Source: Acanthopleura granulata (taxonomy: Eukaryota > Mollusca > Polyplacophora > Chitonida > Chitonidae). From it: DNA of 64,000 bases. The notes beneath the pieces are model-generated. The model saw nothing but the letters and a program-made list of their open reading frames with translations, was not told the DNA's origin and made no database searches. Within the stretch, counting starts at the first letter, position 1. The number at the start of each line of letters is the position of its first letter. This document shows positions 34,600 to 46,200 of this stretch, piece by piece. The translations under genes were made by a program, and so were the position numbers. The stretch covers positions 4,905,351-4,969,350 of the forward strand of contig JABBOT010000004.1 of NCBI GenBank assembly GCA_016165875.1. The letters run 5' to 3'.

Positions 34600-37246
34600 A
34601 CTGATAGGACCTCGCATATAGTTGACGTATAGCACAAGAAAAAAGGAAACATTTTGTTCTGAATGGCTTGTGCTGCGATGGTCATGGAGATGGTTGGTGA
34701 TGCCGTATCTCTGACCTCTGACACTCCTAACACTCCTTTATAAGACAGTGAAACGGAGACGGATGTGCACACTGAAATGTGATTTCAATCAAATTCTTCA
34801 TGCATGTAATCCAAATTATTACACATCTCATAAACATTGTAATTCTTGAGGTGCTTTTTATTTTGCTACTACGCATTTATTGAGAAATGTAGGCCTAAAG
34901 CATATTCATGCTACCAATGAAACATATGAAATGGAATGACATATCGCTGTATATATATTAAGTTATTTAATTCGTGATTGGCTTCGCACTCGATTACTTA
35001 AATAAATAAGTAATTAAATACTTCACCACACAATATACTGCGGATAGCTATAAAAACCGGCGGTGAAAGAAATCCATCCATGCATCTTCCATGGACTGTG
35101 CAAGGACGAAGACGGTGTCCTACAACCCCGACTTTACAACAATTATCCTGACTTGTAGCAATATATCAAGGGGTCCTGCACATGACATGTATTATCTCAC
35201 CTTTCAGTATTTGTTAGATAATGTGTGTTGTGTGACTATTTCATCACAAAGTTTTTACTACTGAAGATGCAGTGTCCTGAATATCCATCAAACGCATTCA
35301 CACTGTGTTTGACATGTACATTTTATACCGAGTACGCTTCTCTTGTAAGTAAATAAGGACGGAGTAGCAGAATATTCTTCGTGTTATGCAGATCGCCACA
35401 TTCAATATATCAATATGCAGTTGTAATGTAAGTGCAACTGGCACAGACATTTTGATCAACGACAACGTATTTGGGCTAGTTCTTACTTGATTTGAATACT
35501 GATTAAATGTGGTCATTGAAACCAGTTGACTACTTCTCTTTACATGAATATGTTCAATTTATTATTTTTTATGCCTTCTTGGATCTTGCATGTTTGCCTT
35601 GCGATTGTTGATCCAGTATGTCCAATATGCCTGACGGCTTGTATGTCTGGTCCGCCAATTAGATTCCAAAATAGTGAAAGCAATGTATGATGCAGAGGTT
35701 CACTTTTCAAAAAGAATTTATACACTTGCAAAATGTTTCACTTTTTATCCCCTTAGCATATAATGCGGGGACAGGGGGAATCAGCTTCGTCAGTCGGTCA
35801 GTTTGACTTTCTGTTCTCTTTGTCCTTTTGTCAATGCAATTAACTCCTACTTTTCAATGGATTTTAATGAAAAATGACAAGCGTGTTAAGGACAATCTTT
35901 AGATGACAAATCTCTACATCCAGGGAGATTGTGCTAAATTTTTAGATCACGCTGTAACGTTCGTACACCATGACGCTAAAGAACTGGTGATGGATATAAT
36001 TATTTATACATATTTTTCTAAAGTGTAAGCTGTTTTATTGATACATGCATCTTTCATCTTTCACTCACACGAGTGCACCCAAGTTTATGTTTGGAGGTAA
36101 CAGAGGTAGGGGCCGTCCATAAAGTAGGCTACGTATAGCTCAAATTCCATTTTTCTTTTTACCCCTTAGTCCTCCTGTACGCATCTTGTATAAAACATCT
36201 GAACCAACATCTCCCTCTTGTACGTGTTACGTGGAACCAGCATGTAGGGTCACAAAATGTAAAGAGTTACAACAATACAGGAATACAGCCAGTACTAGGC
36301 TTGTACACACGATCGATTTAACGGCTTTAATTTATATATACATACTGATCAAACGGCTTACGCAGTGTATATAGCGAATGTTGTTAATCGACACAATAGC
36401 ACGAATCCTACCCACCCCTGCCCCTATACATATACGCACACACGCACAGACCCCACTCCCACACCCATTATGAATGTAAGCACTATATGGAAGGACTGAC
36501 CAGTCTGCCACCACCTTGACGGGTCCTCCCACCGTCAAAAAAAAAAAAAAACATTCATGTACCGACTGGATCCAGAAAAAAGGAATAAGAAGGTACCTCA
36601 GAGTAAATATAAAGTATTCATTTGGGTAATCAATATTTTGACATCCGCTTTGTGTCATTTCAGTGATTCACATCAGATGTTAAATTCCATGCACACAGAG
36701 TATAACAAGTCCAAGACGAAGACATCCACTGATCTCCGTTAGATGAAGTGTAGTATTCAAACTACAGTTGCACTGTTCCACTATTCATGACTTGAATCGG
36801 CAGGTGGACGAGTTTACAGCTGGCCTGTCATTTACAAGAGCAGAATTAACATGATTAACCAGTCTGGAAACTTCTGCAACTTTTGTACACGCCTAATGTG
36901 TACTGGTACAACAAACATAAACGGACACTTCCGGGACAGAAAACAAGCTGGTGATAGCAGGCTGGACGCATGGCTAGACAACGCCATAGATTCGGTGAAC
37001 ATAACACTCTATACACAGAAATGCAAACTGAAGATGAAATGAAACCTATACAGAGATAAAAGTGTATTTCTATAGTAGAGATTTAGATACTGAACACAAA
37101 TCCAGGAATTCTGAATAATAATAACGGTATACAAGAAGCATGAATTTCAATATTTCAGCAAAGCTTAAATTTCAAGGAGAATCAGTTGATGAGTAATTCA
37201 TAATATCTTTCTGCAAGCCGTGGGAGCTACGCATCAACAGTATACC
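34600..37246. other. 3' flank and gene-free stretch
   Basis: Contains the 3' UTR of the collagen C4-like gene to about 35030 and a poly-A run at 36538-36552. No further gene is supported. Confidence 0.35.
35001..35006 (+). promoter_or_regulatory. Candidate poly(A) signal for the collagen C4-like gene
   Basis: AATAAA about 400 bp past the stop codon, in an AT-rich palindromic context (ATTACTTAAATAAATAAGTA). Confidence 0.35.
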
Positions 37247-37372
37247 ACAGCGTTTAGCACTATGGCGGGAGAAATCCGTGCAGAGCCCGCAGGAAAACTA
37301 CGACCCTCAACAGTAGGCCTTATTTCCACGTGCGACCACTGAGGAAGCCATGTAATCACTCAGCCAGAGACC
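37247..37372 (-). repeat. Diverged SINE fragment
   Basis: GCACTATGGCGGGAGAAATC, CAGAGCCCGCAGGAAAACTA, CGACCCTCAACAG and ACTCAGCCAGAGACCCC match the antisense SINE body and head with gaps. Confidence 0.55.
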
Positions 37373-38476
37373 CCTGAATTTATCAAAATCTACCATTAAA
37401 ACATTTTATTGAACATGCTAAAACAGGTCAACGATATTTATCGACTAAGTATTTACTAGTCAAATATTAATGGCAATGAAACTTAATTACAAACGTAATT
37501 TGTAAGGACACCTTGCAAATAGATTGGAAATCGTTCAACAGTGGTATAGTAGTGAGGAGTATTTGTTTTTCATGCAGAAAAAATGCTGCTTCAATCTAAA
37601 ATACAACTACTAGGATGTTAGAAGGATGTGATTCTCAACTCTTCCTTTATAGGAAGACAAAAGTAAGGTCAAAAGTAAGGTCAAAAGTTTGTTCACAATA
37701 TTAAGGCGCTTTTCCGAGGGAAAACATGATTACGTGAACCAATATTACCAACACTGCTTATTTGGCATCAAGTGGGAGAGCTGTAGGCAATTCTGAAGTA
37801 TCACGTTGGCTCATGTAATCATTTATTATAAGCTGGAAAAAAAAAATGAAACATTTTGTAATTTCAGTAGAATTGTACATTATCACAATAGTTCATGACA
37901 TACAACATGTTGTTCTCAATAGCTCAGAGTTAACTCGTGCAAGCTAAAAATCATGCAGACACAAGACTTCGGGTGTTCGAGACCTCTAAATTCTTTTGCA
38001 CATTTTTATAATGCTTAGCAGGAGTTTCAGAGAAAATGATAACTTCTGGCAAGAAACAAGACTTGTTTGTTTATATTTTGACAAGATTCTTCGTAGAAAA
38101 TTAAGTTTCCAAGTAAAAGTATACCACTGCATGTAGTTTTACAGCTTCCAAGATGTCTTCCGCTTTTGTATTATGTAGTATAGAGCAGTTCCAGCACAGC
38201 GATGCTGGTATTTTCCGATACATAGCGGAATGAATGTTTTGTAAATGTGCCAAATATAGTGAATCAGCCTTTTTACAACTTCTGAATCTATAGGTGTCGA
38301 AACCGACATTCGCATGCCAGCCGTCAACCAATGTAGGCCCTTCGGGTCAATAATCCCCAGAACAGTTTCCCAAAGGACACTGAACACAAGTCACCAAAGA
38401 ATTAACAAATTATATCGGACAAAATAATTAAGGCGTATTCATGCAAAGAGAAGCAGTCAGTAGTCTTCAGTGGTGA
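37373..38476. other. Gene-free stretch
   Basis: Nothing firm. A 13-bp word, AAGTAAGGTCAAA, is repeated in tandem near 37661-37690. Overlapping minus ORFs at 38101-38387 look weakly protein-like but are not recognised. Confidence 0.35.
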
Positions 38477-38735
38477 CGCTCCGTGGCTCAGCCGGTTAGC
38501 GCGTTATCGCAGCACAATGATCTCCCACCAATTCGGTCGCTGTGATTTGAAGACCAGTTCATGTTGGCTTCCTCTCCGGCCGTACGTGGGAAGGTCTGCC
38601 AGCAACCTGCGGATGATCGTGGGTTTCCTCCGGGCTCTGCCCGGTTTCCTCCCACCATAATGCTGGCCGCCTTCGTATAAGTGAAATATTCTTGAGTACG
38701 GCGTAAAACACCAATCAAATAAATAAATAAATAAA
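38477..38735 (+). mobile_element. Full-length SINE, plus copy of a tail-to-tail pair
   Basis: Complete head to tail: TCCGTGGCTCAGCCGGTTAG (box A), GTGATTTGAAGACCAG (box B region), TCTGCCAGCAACCTGCGG, GTTTCCTCCGGGCTCTGCCC, GTGAAATATTCTTGAGTACG and a CAATCAAATAAATAAATAAA tail. It appears the least decayed copy in the body. Confidence 0.92.
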
Positions 38736-38764
38736 TCAATGATGACGAAGAGACGTAAGGAATG

Positions 38765-38968
38765 TTTAATTTATTTATTTTATTTATTTGATTGGTGTTT
38801 TACGTCGTACTCAAGAATATTCCACTTGTATGACGGCGGTCACCATTATGGTTGGAGGAAACCGTTCAGAGCATGGAGGAAACCCACGACCATCCGTAGG
38901 TTGCGACCGCATTGGTGGGAGGCTTCTGGGTCATTAAGCTGTGCTCGCGCGCTAACCATCTGAGCCAC
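38765..38968 (-). mobile_element. SINE with internal deletion, minus copy of a tail-to-tail pair
   Basis: TTTATTTGATTGGTGTTTTA, CGTCGTACTCAAGAATATTC, GGAGGAAACCGTTCAGAGCA, CGACCATCCGTAGGTTGC, then directly the head (CGACCGCATTGGTGGGAGGC, GCGCTAACCATCTGAGCCAC). The segment from the first box to the CCAGCAACC block is deleted. Its tail faces the 38477 copy with about 30 bp between. Confidence 0.9.
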
Positions 38969-39407
38969 TTTAATCACATATGTATCTCAGATGCACCTTG
39001 ATTGCAACTATTCATACATCCAATATGATTACCATAGGCAACAGGATGAACATACAACCTTTAGCCCCAGGTTGAGTACAACTAGACGGTCATAAAGGAG
39101 AGTGTCAGAGATTCTATATACAAGTACCGCGAGGCACTGAGGCGTCCAAAAAGTGTAGGATATAACCACACCATATGTGGCTACATATGGCGTCTTGTTA
39201 TGTCTCGTATTACGTTCAGGTGTCTATCTCATACTGTACAATTTTAATAATAATTAAAAAATTAACACTAAAAAGGCATTACCTTCCCACAAATTGACTT
39301 CCACTGTAGCAGTGACCGCAATGATAACTTGACGTAAACTGTGCTTAAGTTGGTGAAGTTGACAATATGTGACTAGTGTATGTGGTCTATCTCATATACT
39401 TTGTGAC
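38969..39407. other. Gene-free stretch
   Basis: Nothing recognised between the SINE pair and the retroelement relic. Confidence 0.35.
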
Positions 39408-39780
39408 CGACTCACTGCCTCGAGGTTCCTCCATCTCAGAGATTGTGGACACTCCACCCATATTTACCAAGAAGAAAGGTGTGTATCCATTGTAAAATTT
39501 AAGAGACTTTGACTGAAGGCGTTTGATGGAATAAATCCTCTCGGGACTGATTTTTGCAGTAATAACTTGAAATCGCCACACAACACCCAAGATCTAGTTA
39601 AAAGGCGAGATACGTATACGACATACGCAGAACCCTTCGGTACAGTACGACCCAAGTTGGGATAATTCACAATATCAAAATCGAAACTCTCCCTCTTACC
39701 GTAAAGTTCTCTGATATTGTTGGTAGTGCTGTATTTGTTAATAAGGCTCGGGTCTTCTTTATCACAAACATTGCACACAC
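39408..39780 (-). pseudogene. Retroelement polyprotein C-terminal relic
   Basis: The minus frame reads NNIRELYGKRESFDFDIVNY, PNLGRTVPKGSAYVVYVSRL and LT, then after a frameshift near 39540 RIYSIKRLQSKSLKFYNGYT and PFFLVNMGG. This order (DFDIVNxP, IPxGxAYGVYxSRL, GFxxxRLxxSxxKFY) is one I know from the region downstream of the reverse transcriptase in metazoan retroelement ORFs, often annotated as RT-domain proteins. The exact clade cannot be set by eye. Confidence 0.5.
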
Positions 39781-39898
39781 AGAGCCTTTCGCACTGATCT
39801 GTTTTCAACTTTTCTGACACGTGACCTCCAAACATGGGCCGACATGCTTTTTCGCATGTTGCGAAAAATGTATACATCGCCTAGAGGAAAGAAGATCT

Positions 39899-40022
39899 GG
39901 GCCCACTTGCACGAAGCCCTCTTAGCGTTACGAGCAAATAACTATATCACGGCAACCAGTGCTGTATTGGCACTATGGCTATGTGTTCGTAACGTTAAGA
40001 AGGGCTTCGTGCAAGCGGCCCC
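39899..40022. mobile_element. Palindromic MITE-like element
   Basis: 124 bp. The left arm GGGCCCACTTGCACGAAGCC plus CTCTTAGCGTTACGA is the near-perfect reverse complement of the right arm TCGTAACGTTAAGAAGGGCT plus TCGTGCAAGCGGCCCC. The centre is about 40 bp. No coding capacity and no clear target duplication. Confidence 0.8.
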
Positions 40023-40735
40023 TGCGTCATCAGAGCACCTAACTATGTTTCCCTGCATTATTCCTAGCCACCAATGTGTATGTAGCAGTAGTGCAAGAGT
40101 GTAGTTGTGAATACGCAAAATACATTGACGTTTTGACAATTTTTAAGGCACTACATTGTTGTATTTGTTAACGCGACTCAACACTTACCTATGACGTGAC
40201 CTCCAAATATAGACAATACAGTTCCTTTCTTGCAACTTCAAGGGTTACCAGCCTGGGCGCTTTGATACAACCCATAGTAATCGAGTCATTTGGACATCTT
40301 TCATTTCAAGAAGTGAGGAACTGTGGATTTACCTTTCTCTGTCGGACCAAGATCTACCTTTTCTACTCGTTTTGTTTCGCCAGGAATTGCATGTGGACTG
40401 CTGCAATCTCAATAAGAAACTATGTTTTTGTTATTGCTTGTACTGTTAGATAAAAGTTTATTACTTGGATTATATTATAATTATATGTATTTCATTTATC
40501 TGAATGTCTTTTTCTTTGATCTGTAATTTATATTTGTGTGAACACGTTCTATCAGCAAATCATTAAATTCGGTTCAATCGGTTCAGCCGTTCTTGGTCAT
40601 ACATTTCGGAAATGTGCAGAAATATTTTCCCACGCATGTCCTCTGAGACCTATCCTTTTATTGATAAATATGTGGCTTTTACGCTTTTCATACAGTTACG
40701 AAAAACGAGATACGAAGAAAATGATCAGAAAATAG
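40023..40735. other. Gene-free stretch
   Basis: A plus ORF at 40196-40453 shows no recognisable family. Nothing else seen. Confidence 0.35.
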
Positions 40736-41363
40736 TGATCCGTAAGAGAACAATAGCCTTTCAAGCTGTAAGCCACTTCTTACCTGACAAGATGTCGTAC
40801 GAGAACACTGGGCTTCCAAGCTGTATAAGTCACTTAATTCTTATACGTGACAGACGGCGTAAAACACCAATCAAATATATAAATAAATATACGTGACAGC
40901 ATATCGAACAAGAACAATAGCCTCCTGAACTTTAAGCCACTTCTTACCTGACAACATATCGTACAAAAACAATAGCCTTCCAAGCTGCAAGACACTTCTT
41001 CCCTCTAAATATATCGCACCAGTACATTGGACTTCCAAGTTGTATAAGCCACTTAATTCTTATAGGTTACAGCATATCGTACGAGAACACTGGGCTTCCA
41101 AGATGTGTACGCCTCTTAATTCTTATCGGTGACAGCATATCGTACAAGAACAATAGCCTTGGAGGTTGTAAGCCAGTTATTAAGTGACAACATATCGACC
41201 GAAAACAATGGCTACAAGTCACTTATTTCTTAAAGGAGACAACATATCGTACGAGAACAATAGGATTCCAAGCTGTATAAGCCACAGTTCTTTTAGGTGA
41301 CAGCACATCCTACGAGAACAATAGGGTTCCAAGCTGTATAAGCCACTTCTTAGATGACAACGT
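40736..41363. repeat. Minisatellite of ~55-63-bp units
   Basis: Ten imperfect units. Each has a CATATCGTACGAGAACAATAG core, a CCTTCCAAGCTGTATAAGCC segment, an ACTTAATTCTTATAGGTGA or shorter ACTTCTTACCTGACAA segment. Two length classes, about 55 and 62 bp, are interspersed. A SINE tail is inserted in the third position. Confidence 0.9.
40854..40887 (+). mobile_element. 34-bp SINE-tail micro-insertion with 12-bp target duplication
   Basis: ACGGCGTAAAACACCAATCA and an AAT/TA-rich tail, equal to the last ~34 bp of the common SINE, is flanked by the perfect direct repeat TATACGTGACAG at 40842-40853 and 40888-40899. Removing it restores a normal minisatellite unit. Confidence 0.9.
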
Positions 41364-42757
41364 AGGCTAACAATTTTGGAACAGGCACCCACGTGAGTTT
41401 ATCGGTTCATTTTCTTGATAAATATCGCACTAAGGCCCAGTCACACATTAACGAAAGATCACTGAGCAAACCACTAACCACGGCGCGAAATAAATAAATG
41501 ACGGGCCATCCCGTCAGCAACCGATAAGCAAAATTACCTCCCCATGGTGGAGCCGACATCATTCGGTCGGCTCGGTCATGTTAATCTTTGGGTTTCGTTG
41601 TAATACAGCAGGTTAACGACCAAGCAATATGTGGGCTTAATTAAAATACTTGAAGGAACAGTACTCAGGGCACAAGTTTAATAGTACCCTGTGGACGCTT
41701 CCGTGGCTGTCATTTATGCATTTATTTGCTCGATGTGTAAGAATACGTTATAGTAGCACCTAGCATCGGCCCCATAGAAGTCCACGGTGACAATTTCACT
41801 ACGAATAACAGCTCGAACCCAATCTTACATTTGGTATGAGCCGATTCCTTGAGTCAACCGGAACATATAAATGTCAAAGCCGGCGCCGGTAAATCCTCTT
41901 TCAACGGCAACGAACGCAGGCGACCAGCTAGATGTGCTAGTCCAAAATTAAGTAGCATTATTTAAGTAAAATGTGACTAAGTTTTAAAAAGGCACCAACA
42001 TAATAACGTACGCACCATTTTAACTTTATAGAAAATGTCCCTTCGTGGTAAAGGGATTGCGCTTGTCCAGAGCATGAACTGTCGAGTCCACTTCTAGCCA
42101 AAATAACTTACACTGCCGGTGTCATAGATTTGTTGAATGCGCAAGCATATTTAGCGAGGGGAGCAGAGCGAGTTTACAACTGTAATGTCGTCTTGGTGTC
42201 TCATAAGTCTCTGAGCTTAAATCAGATATCCATGCACGCACGCTCTTAATTAATAAATGTCTTCTTCCTAAATGCCTCGAGAAAGCAACATTTTATTTTT
42301 TAATGCAGCCGAATGTCGCATTGTCGGCTTGTGTATTTCCAAAGGAGAGAGAAACGCCAATTAAACGCGTATCGCTCAGCTTCAAGTGCAGAGTAAACGG
42401 CACCATTGAGTGATGGCCGTAATGAGCTTCCATACTGTGCAGCACACACAGTACCTGTGTCAGCAGGAACAGTGAAGATTTAATTAATTCAAGCGTCACA
42501 CCCACGTTCACACATTGCAAGCAGAAGTCCGGGACGCCGCACTCAGTGACACTCTAAACACATACACAACTAACTGCCGCCGTTCACCCATGCAGGGTTG
42601 TCTGGCTAAGCTAAGCACCTTCCGTTGGCCTACCTGTTGCAAACAAGTTGTTATTCTAATCTGAATAAACAGTGGTTGTCCTACCACTTACAACGGCGCT
42701 GGTTCGCGACGTGATCAGCGTGTTACTGTAGACGCGTGCAGCGCGCCACAACATACC
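41364..42757. other. Upstream region of ERMP1
   Basis: No exon upstream of the ERMP1 start is evident. It presumably includes the promoter and 5' UTR. No TATA box could be tied to it. Confidence 0.3.
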
Positions 42758-43298
42758 ATGACCGCGCACAACCGCAAGTCCATTGCTGAAATTCAGCAAA
42801 ACAAATGTTTCATTTACTCTGACGACGAGTGCACGAGAGTGCCAACGCTTCCGGCAGCGCACTTGTGGCTTGTTATACTGATTTTTTACGGCTCCGTCGT
42901 TTTGTACATCGGTGTTGTGCATGGACCAACTGTTTTGCCGGCTGCTAAAAACCACTCCACTCCAGCAACCGAATTCGCTGAAGCTAGAGCGCGTGACATA
43001 CTTGACAAGTTGGTAGGTTTTGAAAATCGTGTAGTGGGCAGTCACAGCAACGAGATTCTCTCCAAGGGGTTGATTCTTGAGAAAGCCAGAGAAATTCAGG
43101 AACAAGTGAACAGTGTACATAAAATAGAAATCGACGAACAGAATGTCAGTGGGACGTTTGCTATGCGGACATTTTTGGGTGGTATGGGACAGGCTTACGA
43201 CAACATCAAGAATGTCGTAGTCAAGCTCGGCCCGGCAGTTGGAGCGAACCACAGTTTGTTGGTGAACTGTCATTACGACGCTAACATCCGCAGTGCAG
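42758..43298 (+). CDS. ERMP1: ERMP1 exon 1
   Basis: Residues 1-180 plus one base: N-terminal tail, membrane segment [20 protein letters not shown], and the start of the peptidase domain to HYDANIRSA. Donor GCAG/GTTTGT. Confidence 0.92.
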
Positions 43299-46200
43299 GT
43301 TTGTAGCCAGAAACAGGTGTTTTGTTTATAATTATTCACAATAATCGTTATGTTATTCATATTACGACTCATGTTATTTCGTTGTAACGACTTACCATCT
43401 TATAGCAACTTACTAGCTAGTAATAATGATTTACTTCCTATCTCGCTGTAACGACTTACGGTATCTTGTAATAATAGTTTATGGTATCTCATCATAACGA
43501 CTTAACTAACTCATAATAACGTCTTACGCCATCTTGTTATAACAACATACACTATATCCTTATAACGACAATTTCATGAAAACAACATACCTGGCTATGT
43601 TATTTCGTTATGACTTACAATCTCATTATAATAACTTACTGACTTGGAACGACTTCCTATCTCATAATAACAACTTCTTGTTATAATGACGTGTGCTATG
43701 TCGTTATAACGACTTACTATAAAGACGACTTATGTTATTGCGTTGTAAAGACTTATAATCTCATTAGAACAACTCACATGTACTATCTCCTAATAATGCC
43801 TCCTTATCTAGTAATAATGACTTTTGCTGTCTCATTATAATGACTTACTATCTTGTAATAAAGACATATGATCTAAAAATAATGACTTACTATCTCAAAA
43901 TAATGAGTTTTGCTATCTCGTAATAATGACTTACTATCTTGTAATAACGACTTACTATCTAGAAATAGCGACTCACCAAATTATGTGCTTGGAGGTAAAC
44001 AGCCTTCCCCAGTAGCAATAGTCAACTGCAACAAATGAGTTTATTATTTTATGGATTTAAAAAAAAACAAACTTTTGGGTGGTACACAAACTATATTTCC
44101 TCACAACCCTATTATTTATTTATTTGATTGCTGTTTTTATGACATGCTCAGGAATATTTCACTTACACAACAGCATCTGATGGTGGGAGGAAACCAATAG
44201 GATTTGGAAGAAACCCAAGGTCATCTCCAAGTTGTTGGCGGTCTTTCCCATAAGTTGTAGGGGAAGCCAGTGTGAGCTTGGCTTCAACTCACAGTGATTG
44301 CATTAGTGAGAGGCACGTGGGTCTCACTAGCGCAATAAGCCGCTCGACCACGGAGTCCCCCCCCCTACACATAACCCTTTTGATGGCAGCCACTAACTCA
44401 GCCAATCACTCTGTCAATCAATCACCTAAATTGATTGAAATTGTCCTTGTGGAGCTCTATAGGACCAGGGATACGCTTCATGTAAAGGAGAGGCCAGCTG
44501 TCTTGCGCTAGGGCATACGATCATGTCTCGGTTAATGTTAGATACTGGCCAGTGGCATTCCTTGTGATTTGTTAAGCTTAAGTAGCAATCACATGGTACA
44601 TGTAGAGAGACATCAGTTTGTTGAACAATCTGCATTTCTGAATGACATTGTATTCAAGAAGTGGGTCAGCATTCAACAAAGGCATTAAAAGAAAAGACAA
44701 CAAAAAGTATAACCAAAGTTATTTCAGAAGAGGAGTTTATTTTTTCTTGAAGAGGTGCTTGGTAACTGTATAAATCACCATGTAATCTGGAGTTCTTTAG
44801 AGAATTAAAGTTATACTCTTCAGTATTAGGGGCAAGATACATGTCAAATACATTCTTGTCTATTATTACAATCAAAGGCCATGCATTGTGGTTTCCTGGC
44901 TGTGGCCTTGTGGATTATCCCCAGATGTATTCCACTACCACTTTCTCGTTGAAAATGGCTTTAAAGTATATTGCAATTGTCTCATAATCACAATCAAAAC
45001 AGTTCATTTAACACAACTTCTATATGTTGAAATGGTGAACTAAATACTACTGATGTCACAGCAGAAACAGATGTCTTCTTGAGTGGCAGAAATATCTCAC
45101 CCTTGATTGGTTAAAATTGAGAGTGTGACGGCCTGTTTGCAGCACATGTCACACACAAAATTGTATAGAGCTTTTCAGAACAGAGAGACCTTAGCAGCTT
45201 TATGGTGACCAGGTTTTGCACCATGAACCACCTGTTACCCTGACAAACCTTATATGTACAGAATCCAGGAGATCAATCGTGCAATATGTCTCAGTTGTGC
45301 TTTTTATGTGATACTTTATACACGTATGCTCTTCATGAGGATTACATTTAATTTGTAGAGATGTCATGTGTCTCCTGTAATATTTCCTCTAAATTTAGTA
45401 TGCCACTGCATGACAAAGAATAGATTACTCTTAGGAATGAAATGAAAGCTTTGTAACTTTCACTTCTGTTATGAATTTCATACCATATTTTGTGTCAAAC
45501 CTGAAATCCTGTTTCTTTGAGGCAATCCATAAGAAACTGTTTGTTTTTATACATAAAAGAGTGATATTTTTTCTTTTTTCATTTCATCATTTTTTAATCT
45601 TTTCATCTGGTGGATTAACAGAAATTTATATCAACATCAGTTATGTCCAGATCTTTGAAATTCAAGAATCAGCGTGATTTACATGGCCTCATTGGCTCTT
45701 GGCTTAATTCAGAAGTGTTTTCTATAGCTGGTTTTCTGTGATCTTGTGCCTGTTTTCCATGTTCATAAATCTGAGCACACCATTGTATAAGTATTATTAT
45801 TTTACACCTATCTGACCAACTCCTATGATGTTACAGGATGTAGTAAATTACAATTGTCCAATATCGCATCATATTGGACACTTGCAATCTCATGACAGGA
45901 TGTCACTGACTGAATAACTTTTTGTAAAGTTCATTTTCTCTGTGATGTCAAAACATCACAATTAGTTTCACTGAGAATGGAATGAAAAGTAACTTTCCCA
46001 TGAGATGGAGAGGTATGACATCTGGGATTTCACAAGAAAAGCAGAATTTACAAACTTTTCTTGTCAACAGACAGCTAGTTATGAAGTATTTAACTGGATT
46101 TTAATTACACTATGTAAATGGGTGTAAAATAAATAGATTATTGCCTTGTATGCCTGTATGGACTCGTCCTACATATAGAGCCATACAAGCCACATTCAAA

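Noticed and set aside
42656..43372. Minus ORF of 238 codons
   Set aside because: Antisense shadow of ERMP1 exon 1, which has conserved protein sequence on the plus strand.
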